A stretch of DNA of 64,000 bases from Erigeron canadensis (GCF_010389155.1 NC_057766.1:34481516-34545515), one strand, 5' to 3'. Counted from the stretch's first letter, positions 11,121-25,241 are shown. Notes: generated from the letters alone by a model not told the origin. Made by a program: numbers and translations.

Positions 11121-13982
11121 CAGACTTTCATAGAGTGTGCTAAATTAAAGTCTGAGTACTCCAGTTTATTCACAGCAAAAAATATGCTAATTGGTAAGCA
11201 TGTTTATAAAAGTATCTAGATATGGACAAGTATCCTCAAAAATTAAAATGCTAATGCCAATAGTAGTGCGTTCTAATCCGATTTCTTATTAGAGGGAATA
11301 AAAATTAGTTTTCTCATATGTGGTAATTATTCTTTTTATATATTTCAAATATACTAGGTATATAATAAGTGATTGTAAATTGTATGTTTACAATCTTTTA
11401 ATTTGTGGTTTTACATGATAACCAAAGATAAATTTGTAACTATTTATTAGGATCTGAGTATGAGTCGGTTTAGATCGGTTTTCACTCTACTCGTATTTAT
11501 ATTATTGAATAGAAGACACGGATAAGCTACGAGCGGATATTGTCGAGTAATCATTTATAAACCATGAATATATAAGTGGTAAAAACTTGTTGACATCCCG
11601 TCATCATATTCTATGGCTGTAAGTTTGTAACACTTGGGCAAGATATATAATTCTTAGTTTCTTACTTCGGTCTTGCTTCTTTTATTATTCCCAATGAATA
11701 TCCATTTTATTTTTATTTTTCAAGAATGTGCAGATTGCAGAGTGCAGAGTTCAGCTCTTGCGAATTTGTGATTATTATTACTATAATTATTAATCTTAGC
11801 TATTCACGAAAATTAATGTTCGGCCAAAATCCATATTAATAATCAAGGCCAAAATAATAGGCTTTAGAAATGAAATGTCATGGGCCTGGGCTAGGCTTTA
11901 CCCACCGATCAGGTTTAGTACTATTGGCTTAGACCAAAAATGGAAATTGTACAATTTTGATTTTCCATAATGAAAAAACATATTCAAGGCATTAGTCAAA
12001 CCAGCGCGAGGTGAGCCGCAAGCTCGGCTTGCACAAGCCATCACAGCGGCAATGTGTGATGTGAGAGGCTGAGTATTGAGCTTCACGCATGTATGGGAGT
12101 AGGCCAAGTTTAATTGGTGTCATAAGCACAAGACTTTACCGTAAGTGTTAAGATGTTTGAATAAAACTTTGGCGATTATAACGTGAAATAATACTGACAT
12201 ATCATCACATACATACTTAGCTCTTGATGAAATTTATTGATGCAATAGTAATACAAAAGCATTTCTGACTTGTAATATTCAAATTATTTGTACTATGTTA
12301 AATAAATTTTTCTTAAATCAATCACAATGATTGATTATAATTCTTTTGCATTTTTGCCCAATTATCAAACCGTGTAGCCTGATAGATTTGAGTGGCATTG
12401 ACTAGTGAAATAATAGGATAACGTAAAAAGATGTAAAAAAGGAATAAGTAATTATATCTTATCCCATCCCAGGATAACATTATTCTCATCCTAGTACTAC
12501 GATGGAAATAATATAGGCCGGCCATTGTTTCCTAAATTTTGTTTAAATAGATTCTTTTGACTTATAGATAGATTTCATATCTAACGACTTGTAATAGATA
12601 CATGTTAAATTATTTTTTTACAGAAGTTGTTATTGATGGATTATCATTAACTTACACAAATAATTATAGGCATTATCATAAATTTAAAAGATGAGTTTTT
12701 AATATTAAGAAAAAGGAAATGTTGCGTATAAAAAATTTGTATTTTTTATATCAAAAGCCTACATATGAATTTTATGTTAAAGCGTTTAACAAAATCCTTA
12801 AGAAAATGACAATGTAACACTACCTAGAACATACTTGTAATCTAAAATTATAAAATACTCACTTAAGAACAATACATTTTTCTTTAGGCATTAAGAAACA
12901 CTTGTTTGTAGAATGGATTAGTTATGTTTAGATCTTTTAGGGTTTTGTCCGTGGATCGTGTATGTGTTTTAGGGTTTTTCCCGTAGTAGGCATAATGATA
13001 ATGATTAGGGTTTTTCCCCTTTTATAGCTGCTTTTTCGTGGAGAATAAGTCTCTCATGCATCTTTTATCTTTAGTAACGATCTCTTTTATTTAAGGAAGT
13101 AATATGATCGTATCTTTTCGTGTTTATCTTCTTTTCCCCAGGCTATGTGATATCCTGGGTGACCTTTAAGCCTACCTAGGGCGAGGCTTTATTCTGGGTG
13201 ACGGTGGTACACCATCACATGTTATATGTTCAAATAAATTAAATATAGCGGTCTAACAAATATTACTACATTTAGCCACTCAATCTTGAGGTTATTCACA
13301 CAAACATGAAGCGTCCAAAACAAATATATATACACTTTAGGCATGATACATAGAACTCGAAATTGTAACATAATTTCAAAGTTTCAAACGAGCTTTTTTT
13401 CATTCCAAAATAGTTATATATTCTTTAATTTAATTACTTTCAAAATAAATGTTAAATTTTAACAGTAATATCTCATTTTTATCATACCATATTCACATTG
13501 GTATATTTCGGTTTTTCAAATATTGCCGGTTTTTTCCCTTTTTTTTTTTTGTTTTTTTGTTTTGTTTTTCTGAATTTGTTTTAACTATTTCACTTTTGGA
13601 GACAAATAATTGTCGCAAACCGCTTTAAATGATCCTAAACTTAGTATCTCTTTCCCTCCCTTAACAACATGACACATAAGTCTTTCCTCTCTCGCATACG
13701 AATAATTGTCACAAACCACTTTATATGATCATAAGCTCTACTAAAAAATGAAAATGTTTATTTTCATTTTTTTAAATCAAGAACTATGTAAGAAACTATC
13801 CTGTTATCCATGAATAAAATACCAGCCTTATAAAACATGTGTAAAGTGTCATAATTTGTCTCATCGACAACTTTCTCTTCTAATGTCATTTGTTACTTGA
13901 AAGTAGTGACATGGAATTTAAAAATTCAAATAAACTTGATCAATGATGAAATTAAGTAGACGTATTTAGTTGACAATTAAGT
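11120..13982. other. Intergenic DNA, no gene recognised
   Basis: AT-rich sequence with a few GC-richer patches (about 11995-12105 and 13140-13215). These might be old retrotransposon fragments, but they carry no recognisable protein or paired ends. The short minus-strand frame at 11898-12107 matches no family I know. Confidence 0.5.
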
Positions 13983-13987
13983 GCTAC

Positions 13988-14358
13988 TGTAGAAGTATTA
14001 GAATTCAACCTCAATGATGATTGAGGGATCGATGTATATATTTATAGAGGTTGGGTATTGTAAAACAAGTATTAAAGTGAAACAAATAAGACAAGATCTT
14101 GATCCTTAGATCATGGTTAGATTGATGCACGAAGATTCACGAAACAATTGATACACGATGATTTTCATGATGCACGGTGATTTTCAGTAAAGAGAAACTT
14201 ATTATTTTATTTGTTTTCTTTTAATACTTGTTTTATTATACCTAAAACCTATATTTATAATATAGAATTACAGCTCCATCTCCTATAATTATGGAGAGTC
14301 AATCAAAATAAAAAGGAAATAAAATAATTACAATAATTGCAAATCGTTTCCTCTAATA
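13988..14358 (-). repeat. 3' LTR of the copia element, with a MITE inside
   Basis: The LTR is 371 bp long here. Removing the 204-bp MITE and its 9-bp target duplication leaves 158 bp, exactly the length of the other LTR at 25250-25407. The two differ at about 7 positions by eye (about 4 per cent), so the element is a few million years old at usual plant substitution rates. Confidence 0.93.
14047..14250. mobile_element. 204-bp MITE with 9-bp target duplication, copy 1
   Basis: Flanked by ATATTTATA at 14038-14046 and 14251-14259. The ends form imperfect inverted repeats of about 40 bp sharing AAAACAAGTATTAAA and AAACAAATAA. The 9-bp duplication suggests the Mutator superfamily. A second copy of identical length lies at 51099-51302, with about 20 differences by eye. 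No coding capacity. Confidence 0.92.
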
Positions 14359-14401
14359 CCCCCTTCAATCGAGACGGTGGCGGTCCAAGACGAAGCATAT
14401 T

Positions 14402-16332
14402 TCAAAAGATTTCAAACTGGGCGCGTGGAAGACTCTTTGTAAAAATGTCAGCCACCTGAAGATTGGTTGGAACAAATTTGGTGTAGAGTTTACCAGAAGA
14501 TACCAGCTCACGAACGAAGTGATAATCCAAGTCAATATGTTTTGCACGTTTGTGAGATACCAAGTTTTGAGTCATAAACAAAGCACTTTTATTATCACAA
14601 AGCAAAGTAGGATGATTAGGTGGGAGAGCATGCAACTCCCATAGAAGATGAGTAATCCAAACAAGTTCAGCAGTCGTGTTTGCCATAGCCCGATACTCAG
14701 ATTCACAACTTGACCTATAGACAGTCGGTTGTTTCTTAGCACTCCAAGATACTAAATTTCCACCCAGAAAAATAGAATAGCCATACGTAGAGCGGCGTGT
14801 ATCAAAACACCGAGCCCAGTCTGCATCTGAATAACCAATGACTGAAGGTATGTGCGGACGACTGTAGGTTAGACCAAAGGAAAGAGTTCCTTTGACATAC
14901 CGTAGAACACGTTTCACAACACAAAAATGGTCAGTAGTTGGATATGGTGAAGAAACTGGGAAAGTTGATTCACCGCATAAGATAAGTCGGGTCTAGTAAT
15001 GGTCAAATATTGCAAGGCGTCGACCAACGAACGATACAAAGTAGGATCAGGATGAGCGACACCATAAGTTGAAAAAGACTCATAAGAGGGAAGAGGAGTG
15101 CTAACGGGTTATTGTAAATAACTTCTAAACCCAGAAAATAAGTGAGATCCCTAAGATCTTTAATTGCAAACTCTAGATGAAGACGAGAAATAAAGGTAGA
15201 GATAATAGCTTCATCATTACATGTAAGTATAAGATCGTCCACATAGACAAGTAGATACATGATATGAGAGTCTTTGCGAAAAACAAAAAGAGATGTATCG
15301 GCACGACTACATGTAAACCCATAAGAGAGAAGAAATGTGCTTAACCGTTGAAACCAAGAACGTGGAGCCTGCTTGAGACCATAGAGCGCCTTGGATAATT
15401 TACAAACATGATTTGGATATTGAGAACTTACAAATCCTGGAGGTTGCTCCATAAAGACAGTTTCATTCAAATTACCATTCAGAAAGGCGTTTTTGACATC
15501 AAGTTGATGTAACTTCCAGTTATTAAGCACTGCCAGAGAAAGCACAATTCGGGCGGTTGAAGTTTTTACCACTGGACTAAAAGTGTGTGAATAATCCAAG
15601 CCCGGTACTTGTGTAAAACCTTGAGCTACCAAACGCGCTTTATAACGCTCAATGGAACCATCCGAGTGATATTTAATTCTAAAAACCCATTTGGAGCCCA
15701 CGATATTTGTTATGATGGACGTGGTACTAATGTCCAAGTTTGATTATGTTGTAAAGCCTCAATTTCCTCAACCATTCTGCCATCCATTTTGGGTCTTTAG
15801 CAGCAGATTTAAAACCACGTGGTGTAGTAATAAATGACAAGGCAAAATGCAAAGCATAAGAGTTGAGAGATGCAAGATCTGCTTGGTACTTGGGCTTAAA
15901 AATACCTGCCTTTGCTCGTGTTGTCATAGGGTGATTATTGGTTGAAATGTTAGGTGCTGATGAGGATGGTTGACTGACAGGTTCAAGTTCAGCAAGAGAA
16001 ACTGGATCGGGTTCAAGAATGGTATTGGACTGAGGTTGGTGTGTAGATGATACAGTGAGCTAAGGATGGTTTGTAGATGATATAGTAGGCTGAGGGTTTA
16101 GGTCGGTAGTCGAGTCGGGTTCAGGGTTTGGAGTTGGTGAGGATGCAGTAGGTGGGTTTGGTCCAGGGTCGATGTGGGGTGGAATTGGGTTGTTTGAGGT
16201 AGCACAAAGTGGACAAAAGGTTGATGGGCTAGGGTGTGTGGGTGGTATTGGGTTGGATTGTGATGGGTAATTAGGTACAGTGGGCAATGAAGTAGTGTAG
16301 GCAGTATCATCAGAAAAGGTTGTAAGTGCCAA
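14402..16332 (-). pseudogene. Copia reverse transcriptase and RNase H region (broken)
   Basis: Minus-strand fragments of the 3' half of the copia pol gene. From 5' to 3': a Pro-rich linker (16060-16332), an MTTRAKAGI segment before the RT (15727-15927), and the reverse transcriptase (15003-15737) with [30 protein letters not shown] and the catalytic YVDD. RNase H (14402-14917) has the YSDADWA, SCESEYRA and KHIDLDYHF motifs. The frames shift between segments and stop codons intervene at about 15110 and 15730, so no functional polyprotein is made. Confidence 0.93.
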
Positions 16333-16347
16333 GCTTTGGAGATCCAG

Positions 16348-19300
16348 TGTAACACCCCAACTAAGGCGGAATGATGAGATGTACAGAAAGTCGAGTATTC
16401 AAAACAAGGATTATAAATAACATTCACCATAGCTTTATTTGATAAAAAGGAATTTACAAATGTACAAGCATGTGAACCAATTTCCAAGTACAAATGCGTC
16501 CACCATACTTGAATATTAAGTTCACGAAACATATATCAAGCACATGAATAGTATACTACAATGATCAAGGCGGATTCCTTTGCCCATCACAAGGTTTGAT
16601 ATTCGACTCCAAAGTGCAATGCAAACAATCATGATGCATATAACTCCTCAAAGCTTATGCTAATTCCTGAAAAGCATGAAGAAAAAGTGTCAACTACAAA
16701 AACGTAGTTGGTGAGTGCATAGGTTTTTATATAAATCTTGGTACATCACCGTTTTAATACTTAGAAAACCGATTACTATTACATTTCGAAATACCCAAAC
16801 CATATGACCGACAAAAATTCTCATATCATATTATCGAGTTTTTCCCAAATACCACAATGTCATATCAAGACTTGGAAAAATCCATAATAAAATTTCAGGT
16901 TCTCATTTGTCAAATCATCATGAGAGAAAAAGTATATAAATCGATTAATCGTATACCATACCAAAATCATTCGGTTACCAAAATCATTTCAATATCACCA
17001 ATTTCAACGTCTTTCAAGATATCATATGAGGGACGATACCCAATCCGTATGTTCAAACAATTTCCAATCATCAACAATATTAATATCAATTTCACTTAGC
17101 CACAAGGGCATAATTTAATATCAATTTCATTTAGCCACAAAGGCATAATTTACATAATTTTGATGAGTAAATGCTTGACCACTACTACTACCATTTTATC
17201 AAGTCCAATAATATATATAATTCATTTCATGGCACAAGCTGTCAATCAAGTGTCGTATTAATAATAATAGGGTCGTGCCATGGAGACGACCATTTAAGTT
17301 TAAGGTAGCTAGAGCACCACTATGGTCGGACTGGAAGTGAGGGTCGTCACAAAGGCAACCAACCTTCCACCGTTACACTTATGGGTGGGTGGACGAAACC
17401 TAGTTGCGCAACTCTCTAACTACAGGCCTCCACTTTCGGAGTAAATAGTAGTGTACCGAAAGAAAACGGGTTGACAGAACTCAAGCTCATCATAAAACAT
17501 TTATCACATTGAACGTACGAAATAATTTCATTTCATAATCATATTATCAAAAATCATTATATATATATGTATATAAAAGCAATTTCATTTATATATCATG
17601 CTTTTCACCCCGATAGTTAAACACATAAAATAGTTTGAAAGGGGGCTATGACTCACCTTGATATTCCGCATATTATACTCATCTATCCAAAATGGGTACT
17701 TCCCATCTATAACTTCCTTGACCATATATCCATTATGTTCCTCCATCATATATTTCAAGTCAAGTCTATCCTTACGATAGGACTAATATATGTAAGTTCC
17801 TATCTTAAGCCATCACTTAGAAATGCCATTTTTATTATGTTGCTATCAATTGTAGGGTCCAAGTATATTGGTAACACTCGCATTGTTTTGGTTGTAGAGA
17901 TTGATGGTGTAAAAGGTTACTTTCATTACATGCGTAGTTATAAGTTGTTATATTTTCGTCAACTTGGCTTCATTTGTGGTTTCACTTGATATATTAGGTT
18001 ATTATATAGAAATGCCATATTAAGTTATGTTATCCTTATTCCTCATTTGTTGTGTAACCGATTTTAGCGTGAATTAGCATTTGTGATATCAATATATAGC
18101 TTAGTTAACATAATTACTTATGTCAATCTCACTTAATTATCTTTGTTTTATTTTGATTGCACTTATCTTCAACTCGCATATTTCTCGATTTGTCTTACAA
18201 TTACTTGGTTCATGAAATTCGTTTAAGTGTTATGGGTCATTATCAATTGGGCCTTAAGTGTCATGGGCTTTTAAATGTTTTGGGCTTACATTAGTTATTG
18301 GGCTTTACCTTATTTGGGTTAGGTGCATAATGGGTCATAGTGGTTATTGGGCTATAAGGCTTATTGGACCAAGTGGGCCTACTGATTTGTGTTCTTTATG
18401 GGTTCATTATTTGGGCCGGGTTAGCCCATTATGGTTCTTAGTTCATTACATAGCCCATTATGCCATTTATAAGATTACTTACAAATTTTCTGTTTTATAC
18501 TTTATTTTTACGAAATGTTAGCTACTATTTTGGGGTCAAGACGAATTATTTGAACCTTCCTGATTTTTGTGTAGAAACCTATATGTGTCTTATAATTTTG
18601 TAAATTTTTACTTAATTTTTAGACATTGTTTGCTACCTCTAAAAATTCCCAAACTAAAACTGGTCAGAATAGTTGCTGTTGTGCGACTTGAAATGTTTTA
18701 TAAAAGTTCTTAATGATTTGACCTTCAGAAAAATACCACAAATTTATCTTAAGTCATGGACACATTTAGATTACTTTCCACAAAGTATGACTTCCTGGAG
18801 CATTTTGGTTTAGCAGAAAAAAATTGTCAAAGTTCACAAAATATTCAGACAAAATTACAGGTTTGACCAGTTTCAGTAGAAAAATCATATCTTTCATTTG
18901 GTTCAGTATTTTTGAGTAATTCCAGTTGGTGGTTATTCTTAACTCGTTCCTCTACAACTTTTATTTTGAAAGTTTTGCTTGAAAATGCCCTCACATGCCC
19001 AGTTTACCCATTACGAGACAGAAGATTATTTCTGTCAGATTGTTCTTGATTATATCAACTCACCAATAGGCTTTCTTGCTTAATTTACACTTTATTTCAC
19101 CTCTAACATGTTTGATACTCCTTTTCTTATGATTTTAACACCAAATACACAGATTTCTTATCAAATTCAAAGTCATCATTCATCCATCTCATATGTCAAA
19201 TCAAAATCAACCAAAACTAGTGCAAATCTTAACATGCATGTGATGATCTAACACTTTTACACTAAATTCATTATTATCTCTATCATTATTAATTCTTTCT

Positions 19301-20565
19301 TTAAAATCAGTATTTTAAATGTGCATTCATGCATAGATCTATGTGTTTTTAGTTTAAGAAATCAAGGATTAGTAAGGTGAGATTCAAGAGAGTTGAAGCT
19401 AACAACCTTTGAAGATCAAAACAAGAAGATCAAGAGTGTTGTTGGGTCTTGTTCTTGATGGCTGCCCAAGAGTTGTTTGTTGGCTGTAGCAAGCTTGAAA
19501 AGAAGGGAATGTGAGCTACAAAATGTAAGAAAGGATGATGAACAAACAAAGGAACAAGTTGGGTACCCTTTGATGATCAAAAATCAAAAGAAAGGAAGAA
19601 GATTGGGCTTGTTTTGCTCCTGTTTCTGCTGCTGTTCGATCAGCCTCTTAGAGGGCTGATTTCGTGACCTTGTTGCCTCCAAATCGACTCCATGATTCCC
19701 TCATTCATGACTCTAGTTGTTGGATGATCAAGGGAACTTATTATTGCATTAGATTAGCTTTATTCAAGCTCCATTTTACCTTGTTTAAACCAAAAATGAA
19801 GAGGAAGAAGTGCAGAATTTTTGAGAGACTTGAAGAGAGTGTTCTTGCATGTGTGTGTGTTGGTTTGAGAGAAAAATCTGAAATTGAGAGAGAGAGGGGG
19901 AAGAGAGCACGTGATTTAGAGGAAGAAAAGAAGCTAGGAGTGAGCTAATTGGTTGTGTGGGGTGGTGTAGTGGGTTAGGAGTGAATTCATTGGCTAACCC
20001 AAGTGGTATGTGTTGGGTTTAAGTCCTAACTAGTGTTTATGTGTATGTATATGTATATGTGATGTATATTTATGTGTAAGTGTAAGAATAAGTGGGTTAG
20101 TTGTATATTGATTGGTGAATTTTACAAGAGTTTATGTACACATATATGTATATTTTAAGTTGTAATGTATTTCCCATAACTTTGAGACGTATGTGAAAGT
20201 TGTATATATATGTATGTCGTGTATGTATGTATATACACATATGTAATTGAATTGTAAATTTTATCAACGCACATTGTTATTAGTTGAAATGTTGATTTGT
20301 TTGCCTTCTTAGATGCTTGATTGTTTAGTTTCCATACTTGTAAGGTTGTTATTACTCAATCTCTTTGAGTTTGTCTTGTATAATTATAGTTATTGTTAAT
20401 GGCATTTGTAAAGCAACTAGCTATCTTTTGGTATTCTGTTGAACTAGAGGCAATTACCACTTGTCTTAAATGTTTAGAAGGTCGATTCTCTTAATAAACC
20501 TTTAGGGATAGATACCTAGATAAATATAAGTAAGTAATCCTAATTAGAAATTGAGGGTTGTTACA
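16348..20565. mobile_element. Nested 4.2-kb LTR-like insertion (probable solo LTR)
   Basis: A 4218-bp block interrupts the copia pol gene. It is flanked by the 5-bp duplication TCCAG (16343-16347 and 20566-20570) and bounded by TGTAACA at the left and its complement TGTTACA at the right. No internal copy of these ends, no primer-binding site and no gag-pol frame was found, so a very long solo LTR, as known in some plant Gypsy lineages, is the simplest reading. A hairpin-like CAACTACAAAAACGTAGTTG near 16690-16712 has a counterpart in the other insertion (22106-22126). Short open frames inside (16857-17099, 17648-17989, 18258-18521, 19477-19948) have no recognisable domain. Confidence 0.8.
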
Positions 20566-20821
20566 TCCAGTTTGTCATTTGAGCCTTTAAAAGGAAAAAC
20601 AGATTCATTGAAACGAGCATGGCGTGAAATAAAAATCCGATTTGTGGCTGGGTCTAAACAGGGAAAACACAAGGAAGGCTCTGAGGTTCAAGTTTATGCT
20701 TTGCATAGTCCCGTAAATAAGGAAATACTTGACACCCGAAAACTCTAAAGTTGTAATATTGAGGCATCTGATGAAACAGAAGTTGAAATGGAGACTTGTT
20801 CTCAAGGAGAGGAGATGGCAC

Positions 20822-21645
20822 TCAGTTAATAATAAAAGTGGCTGAGGTCAACGCATCAACCCAAAAAAGAGCCGGGATATGAACAGTGAATAACATGGCC
20901 AGACTTGTTTCAACAATATGGCGATGCTTACGTTCAGCCCGACCATTTTGTTGGGGCGTGTACGGGCAAGAGTATCTGTGGAAAGTCCCATTGTCTTGAA
21001 AAATTTTCCGTACTGTGTGATTCACGAACTCGGTGCCACCATCACTCTGAAATATTTTTATCTTTCTCGAGCATTGAGTTTGAACAAGATTAATAAAGGC
21101 AGGCAAAACCACATAGAATCCGGTTTTAGTTTTGAGTGGATACAACCACGTAAACCTGGAATAATCATCTATAAATATCACATAGTAACGATATCCATCT
21201 GGAGAAGTAATAGGAGCAGGACCCCACAAATCACAATGGACCAAATCTAATGGAAAAGATGCACGTTTTTCATTAGAAAAAAAGGCAATCGTTGTCCCTT
21301 TGCAAGCTGACATGAAGTGCAAATGGTTGGTTTAGGCAATAAAGAAGTAACAGATAAAGCACCACACTTGTTCAAAACAGAAATAACATCAAAAGAAACA
21401 TGTCCTAAACGTGAATGCCATAATTCATAAGAGGCTTTATTGGAAACATCAGCAACAAAATCTTTAGGTCCATCCTTGAGCACATATAGTCCATCATCAA
21501 TGCATGTTCCTCTAGCGAGTACATGTTGTGTTTTCCGATCCTGAATGTGAAAATAATGTTGAGAGATTAACACATCAACAGGATGATCAACAGTCAACTT
21601 ACTTATGGATAATAATTTCTTGGTGGGGTTAGGAACAACAAGCAC
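20822..21645 (-). pseudogene. Copia integrase region (broken)
   Basis: Two minus-strand frames form the integrase. At 21247-21645 lies the pre-integrase HHCC zinc-binding part (LWHSRLGHVSF and CTSCQLAKG). At 20822-21322 lies the catalytic core with the DDE residues in VHCDLWGP, FQSDGGTEF and NGRAERKHR. A frameshift near 21250-21320 separates the two. The remaining C-terminal pol sequence to about 20571 is out of frame. It is cut from the RT part by the 4.2-kb insertion to the left. Confidence 0.93.
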
Positions 21646-21737
21646 ATTACGAAGATGAATAGATTTGCAAAGTTTATAGGACCCCTTATGAGTAATTGGA
21701 AGTTGTTTACCATTTCCAAAAGTAACCTGATCATTAC

Positions 21738-24183
21738 TGTAACACCCGCCTTTTAAAAATAAGGGTTTCCAAAAACTTTTGCCTAACGGCGTTAAAAGAA
21801 TGCGGAATTAACTTTAAAAGTCCAAACCAGCAAAATCTGTTTGGTTTATTCATTAAATGATGTTACTAGCCATATCATCAAAATATGTCTAAATGGAAAT
21901 CCATCGGTTGTTCAACATTAAGCAACCAATCATCAAACATTCCAAATCTGAAAATTGCAAAAACATAAATCAAAGTCTAGATGGAGTAGCAACTATGGGT
22001 AAACTAATGTCATCATCACTTGCTATCTACCCATGCCTCTCCTTATTTCATCAACAACCTTTAGCTTGCTAAACCTGAGGGGACAACACATTTCAAAAAA
22101 CAAGTGTTAGCTAACGAATTAGCTAAGTAAGAATACACAAGGTTTAGAAAGCATTTGTCCAATTAAAACGTTATAAAGATCATTTTGCGACATTAGAATA
22201 CATATCATTACATATCATCACATATCATCTCATTCATCATCTTTCATACAAAATAGGTCACCCTAATTGTGCCTAAACATCTTTAACATCATCACATAAC
22301 ACATCATAACATCATTTAAGTGTAACTGAAGTCACACCCGACTAGATGAACACACCTTACGTCTGGCCATCAATGTCGTTAAGGAATGGCAAGCCAATTC
22401 CAGGAGTAATCCGTATGTTCAATGACAATGGGGCTGGTAAGACCTCCCGTATTACTCTTCACGTTATACCTCGTTGCAAGGAGCCACCCGAGCAACCACA
22501 TCAACGTACTTAACCGGGCTAGGGCAAGTACGGGTTAAGCTTAACACTTTCACGTTAAATTTACGAGTTCGATTTCACATCACATATAGTTTAGGTGTTT
22601 ACACAACCTAAACAATCATCACATTTATACATCTTTACGTTTGGGCCCTTAAACGTGCACGTGACATGGCAACTTAAAGAGTCTAGTGAACTAGATGAAC
22701 AAGCCATACAAACATGCACATTTCAATACTCATCAACAAGTGTCATAAATCAATTCATCATAAGACATTGCATTTCATTTCATAAGACAACATCACATAT
22801 CGTTGGGACTGCATTTCAGGCCTCATTTGGTCATTTGCATAGCCCATATAACCTCCCGTGTACTCCCGAATACTTATAAGTAACAAAATACCGTTAAGGA
22901 AGTTATAATACGAAAACCATGCTTTTGTTGAACCCTCAGCGTGTCAAAATAGTGTATCTTACCTCGTAGAAGCATACAACAAATGATAACGTAAGTTACC
23001 GAGTTTTGCAAGTATTCTCGACTACCTATAATCAACATAGGACCGATTTATGAGTATACCGAGACTAAACTGACCTACAGTCTAAATACATGTCACATAC
23101 CCTGTAATTACCATCACTCCAGATAATAGTCCCTTTTTTACTATTACCCCTAGTAAGTTGTCTCTTTTTGTCTACTTCGAGACTATTATCCTAGGTAGTT
23201 AGTCTCTTTTTGTCTATTCTCAACTTTTGTCTATTTATAGACTATTACCCAGGTAGTTAGTCTCTTTCTGTCTATTTCTAGACTATTACCCAAGGTAGTT
23301 AGTCTCTTTTTTGTCATTTTTATTCTTCCAAAAACGGGTTTTACACCAAAAAGAAGACTCTTTTAAGGCCTAATGATGCAATGAAATCATTGATTAACTC
23401 ATACTTGATTTACATCACAATAACAAACGTTTTAGGTTACCGAATCGACAAAACGGACGATTTTCAATAGATTAACACACCCTATGGTCCAGATCTGATA
23501 TGACACCCATAATGACTCCATTATATCATAAAAATATCAGTAACAACAAGATTATACCTTCCGGAATCTCCAACACACCAATAGATTGCAATAACGGTTA
23601 CCGGGTAACCCGAAATCAACGATTCTAGCAACGAAAAGCATATAATCGATCAAGACCAGGTATGAACAAATTGAATAGATGGAAATGATCAAAAATCAGT
23701 AATGATTGCAATCTATACCTTGAAGATGATTAGAAGATCGAAATATAAGCCCTAGATCTCTCCGAATCGACCCGAAATCGATGGAATTGAACAAGGAATT
23801 GATTGTGGCACAAGAGGGCGGTTAGGGTTCAAAGAGAAGATGATAATATTAGTAGTTAAAGGCTAATGACCATCTCCTACACCCTAATCCCGTTTTTTAG
23901 TTTAACCCTATGTCAAAACTAGTCCCTAAGCTTCTAAACGACTCATATTTAGCTCAAAACACCTATAGGGAATAGTTACAACTCGTTAAACACTTCAAGC
24001 ACCTCTAAAGGCACATAAATACACTTTAAACACATTAGTACATCAATCACTAAGGCATTAAAGCCTTAGACATATAGCACATTAAACACTTCTAAGCATT
24101 AAATCTCCCAGAGACTTAACGAACACACAGTGTTGACTTAACGACTCAAGTTAACCGTTAATTAAAAAGTTTGGGATGTTATA
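21738..24183. mobile_element. Nested 2.4-kb LTR-like insertion (probable solo LTR)
   Basis: A 2446-bp block flanked by the 5-bp duplication ATTAC (21733-21737 and 24184-24188). It begins TGTAACACCCG and ends in GGGATGTTATA, one base away from the complementary TGTTACA end. It separates the copia protease region from the integrase region. There are no coding motifs, no internal LTR copy and no primer-binding site. It shares the TGTAACACCC start with the neighbouring 4.2-kb insertion, so both probably come from related Gypsy-type families, though their interiors differ. Confidence 0.82.
23105..23312. repeat. Tandem repeat of about 55 bp inside the 2.4-kb insertion
   Basis: The words GTAGTTAGTCTCTTT, TGTCTATT and AGACTATTACCC recur in order three to four times with small differences. 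Such arrays are common within long plant LTRs. Confidence 0.75.
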
Positions 24184-24188
24184 ATTAC

Positions 24189-25175
24189 CTTGATAGGGAG
24201 TGGCATGATGGAGACATTCTTTACTTGGAGCCATGTGATCAGTGGCACCAGAGTCGCCTGTCCAATCTGGAGTGTCATGAGTAACATGACACTGTGCGTG
24301 GAACGCCTTGGCTAAAGAATTATCCAAGGGAGACGCCTGAGAAGCATAGGTATGAAGGTTTGGACAAGCCGATGCATAGTGACCATTCGTGCGGCAAAGT
24401 TGACAGTGAGGCCGCCTATGGTTATAACCACGACCCCTCGTAAAACCGCCACGAGAATGATTGCCGCGTGTTGAAGATCCCCGACCCCGACCATTAGCGG
24501 GATCACGTCTGTTTTGGACGTGAAACGCGGCTGGAGGTGTGACAGTTCCATGGAGAGATTGTAGGAACAATTCATGACTCTCAGCTTGAGCAACAAGATC
24601 ACAGAATGATGGTGCCGGTTTTGTGGCATGGATAGCAGTAGAGAAAACCTCATAAGAGGGGCCAAGGCCACAAAGAAACCAGTGAAGTTTGTCAATATCG
24701 ACAACTAGGTGACCAATCGCAGCAAGCTGTTTACAAAGATTTTTAAATCTGCGTGAAAAATCAGTAACAGAGGAGGTACCTTTTGTAAGTGATCGAAGAG
24801 AATCACGTAGAGATTGAACCCGCTCAATAGAGGCATTGCTGTATGCTTTTTCAAGAGCTGTTCAAATTTGTTGCGCACTGGTTAATCCGAGGACCTGCGG
24901 CAGCCTCCTCGGTTAAAGAAGAGAGAAGAAGAAGTGCGACTTTTTGATCAGCAGTGGTCCAGGAAACAAATTCTGGATTAGGGATGGTTTGGTTATCGGT
25001 CGAGGAGTGTCTCGGATGGTGGTTTGGTACCATCAATATGAGCAGAGAGGTTATGAATGGCGACCAAGAGGCGCATATGATTGCGCCACACTAAATAGTT
25101 TGTGGCAGAAAGTTTGATGGGAGAGAGGTGAGAAACATTGTTCATAGTGGTGAGTGAATCGGAAGGGGAGGCCAT
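24189..25175 (-). pseudogene. Copia gag and protease region (broken)
   Basis: Starts at 25175 with MASPSDSLTTMNNVSHLSPI, followed by a gag segment typical of copia (NYLVWRNHMRLLV). A frame change near 24990-25030 and stops around 24850-24890 break the frame. The downstream frame (from 24570) carries an Arg/Gly-rich stretch and a CCHC zinc knuckle (CQLCRTNGHYASAC), then the aspartic protease motif DSGATDH. The reading is then cut by the 2.4-kb insertion at 24183. Confidence 0.92.
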
Positions 25176-25241
25176 GAGGATACCAGGAAAGAAAATGAAG
25201 AGAAGAAAAAAGAGGCGTGTAGGGTTTTAATTTGGTTAGGT

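Noticed and set aside
11898..12107. Minus-strand frame in a GC-richer patch
   Set aside because: Possibly a retrotransposon scrap, but no paired ends or known motif support any call.
16098..16532. 144-codon minus-strand frame spanning the copia/insertion junction
   Set aside because: It reads the copia linker out of frame and continues into the nested insertion, so it is a chance fusion.
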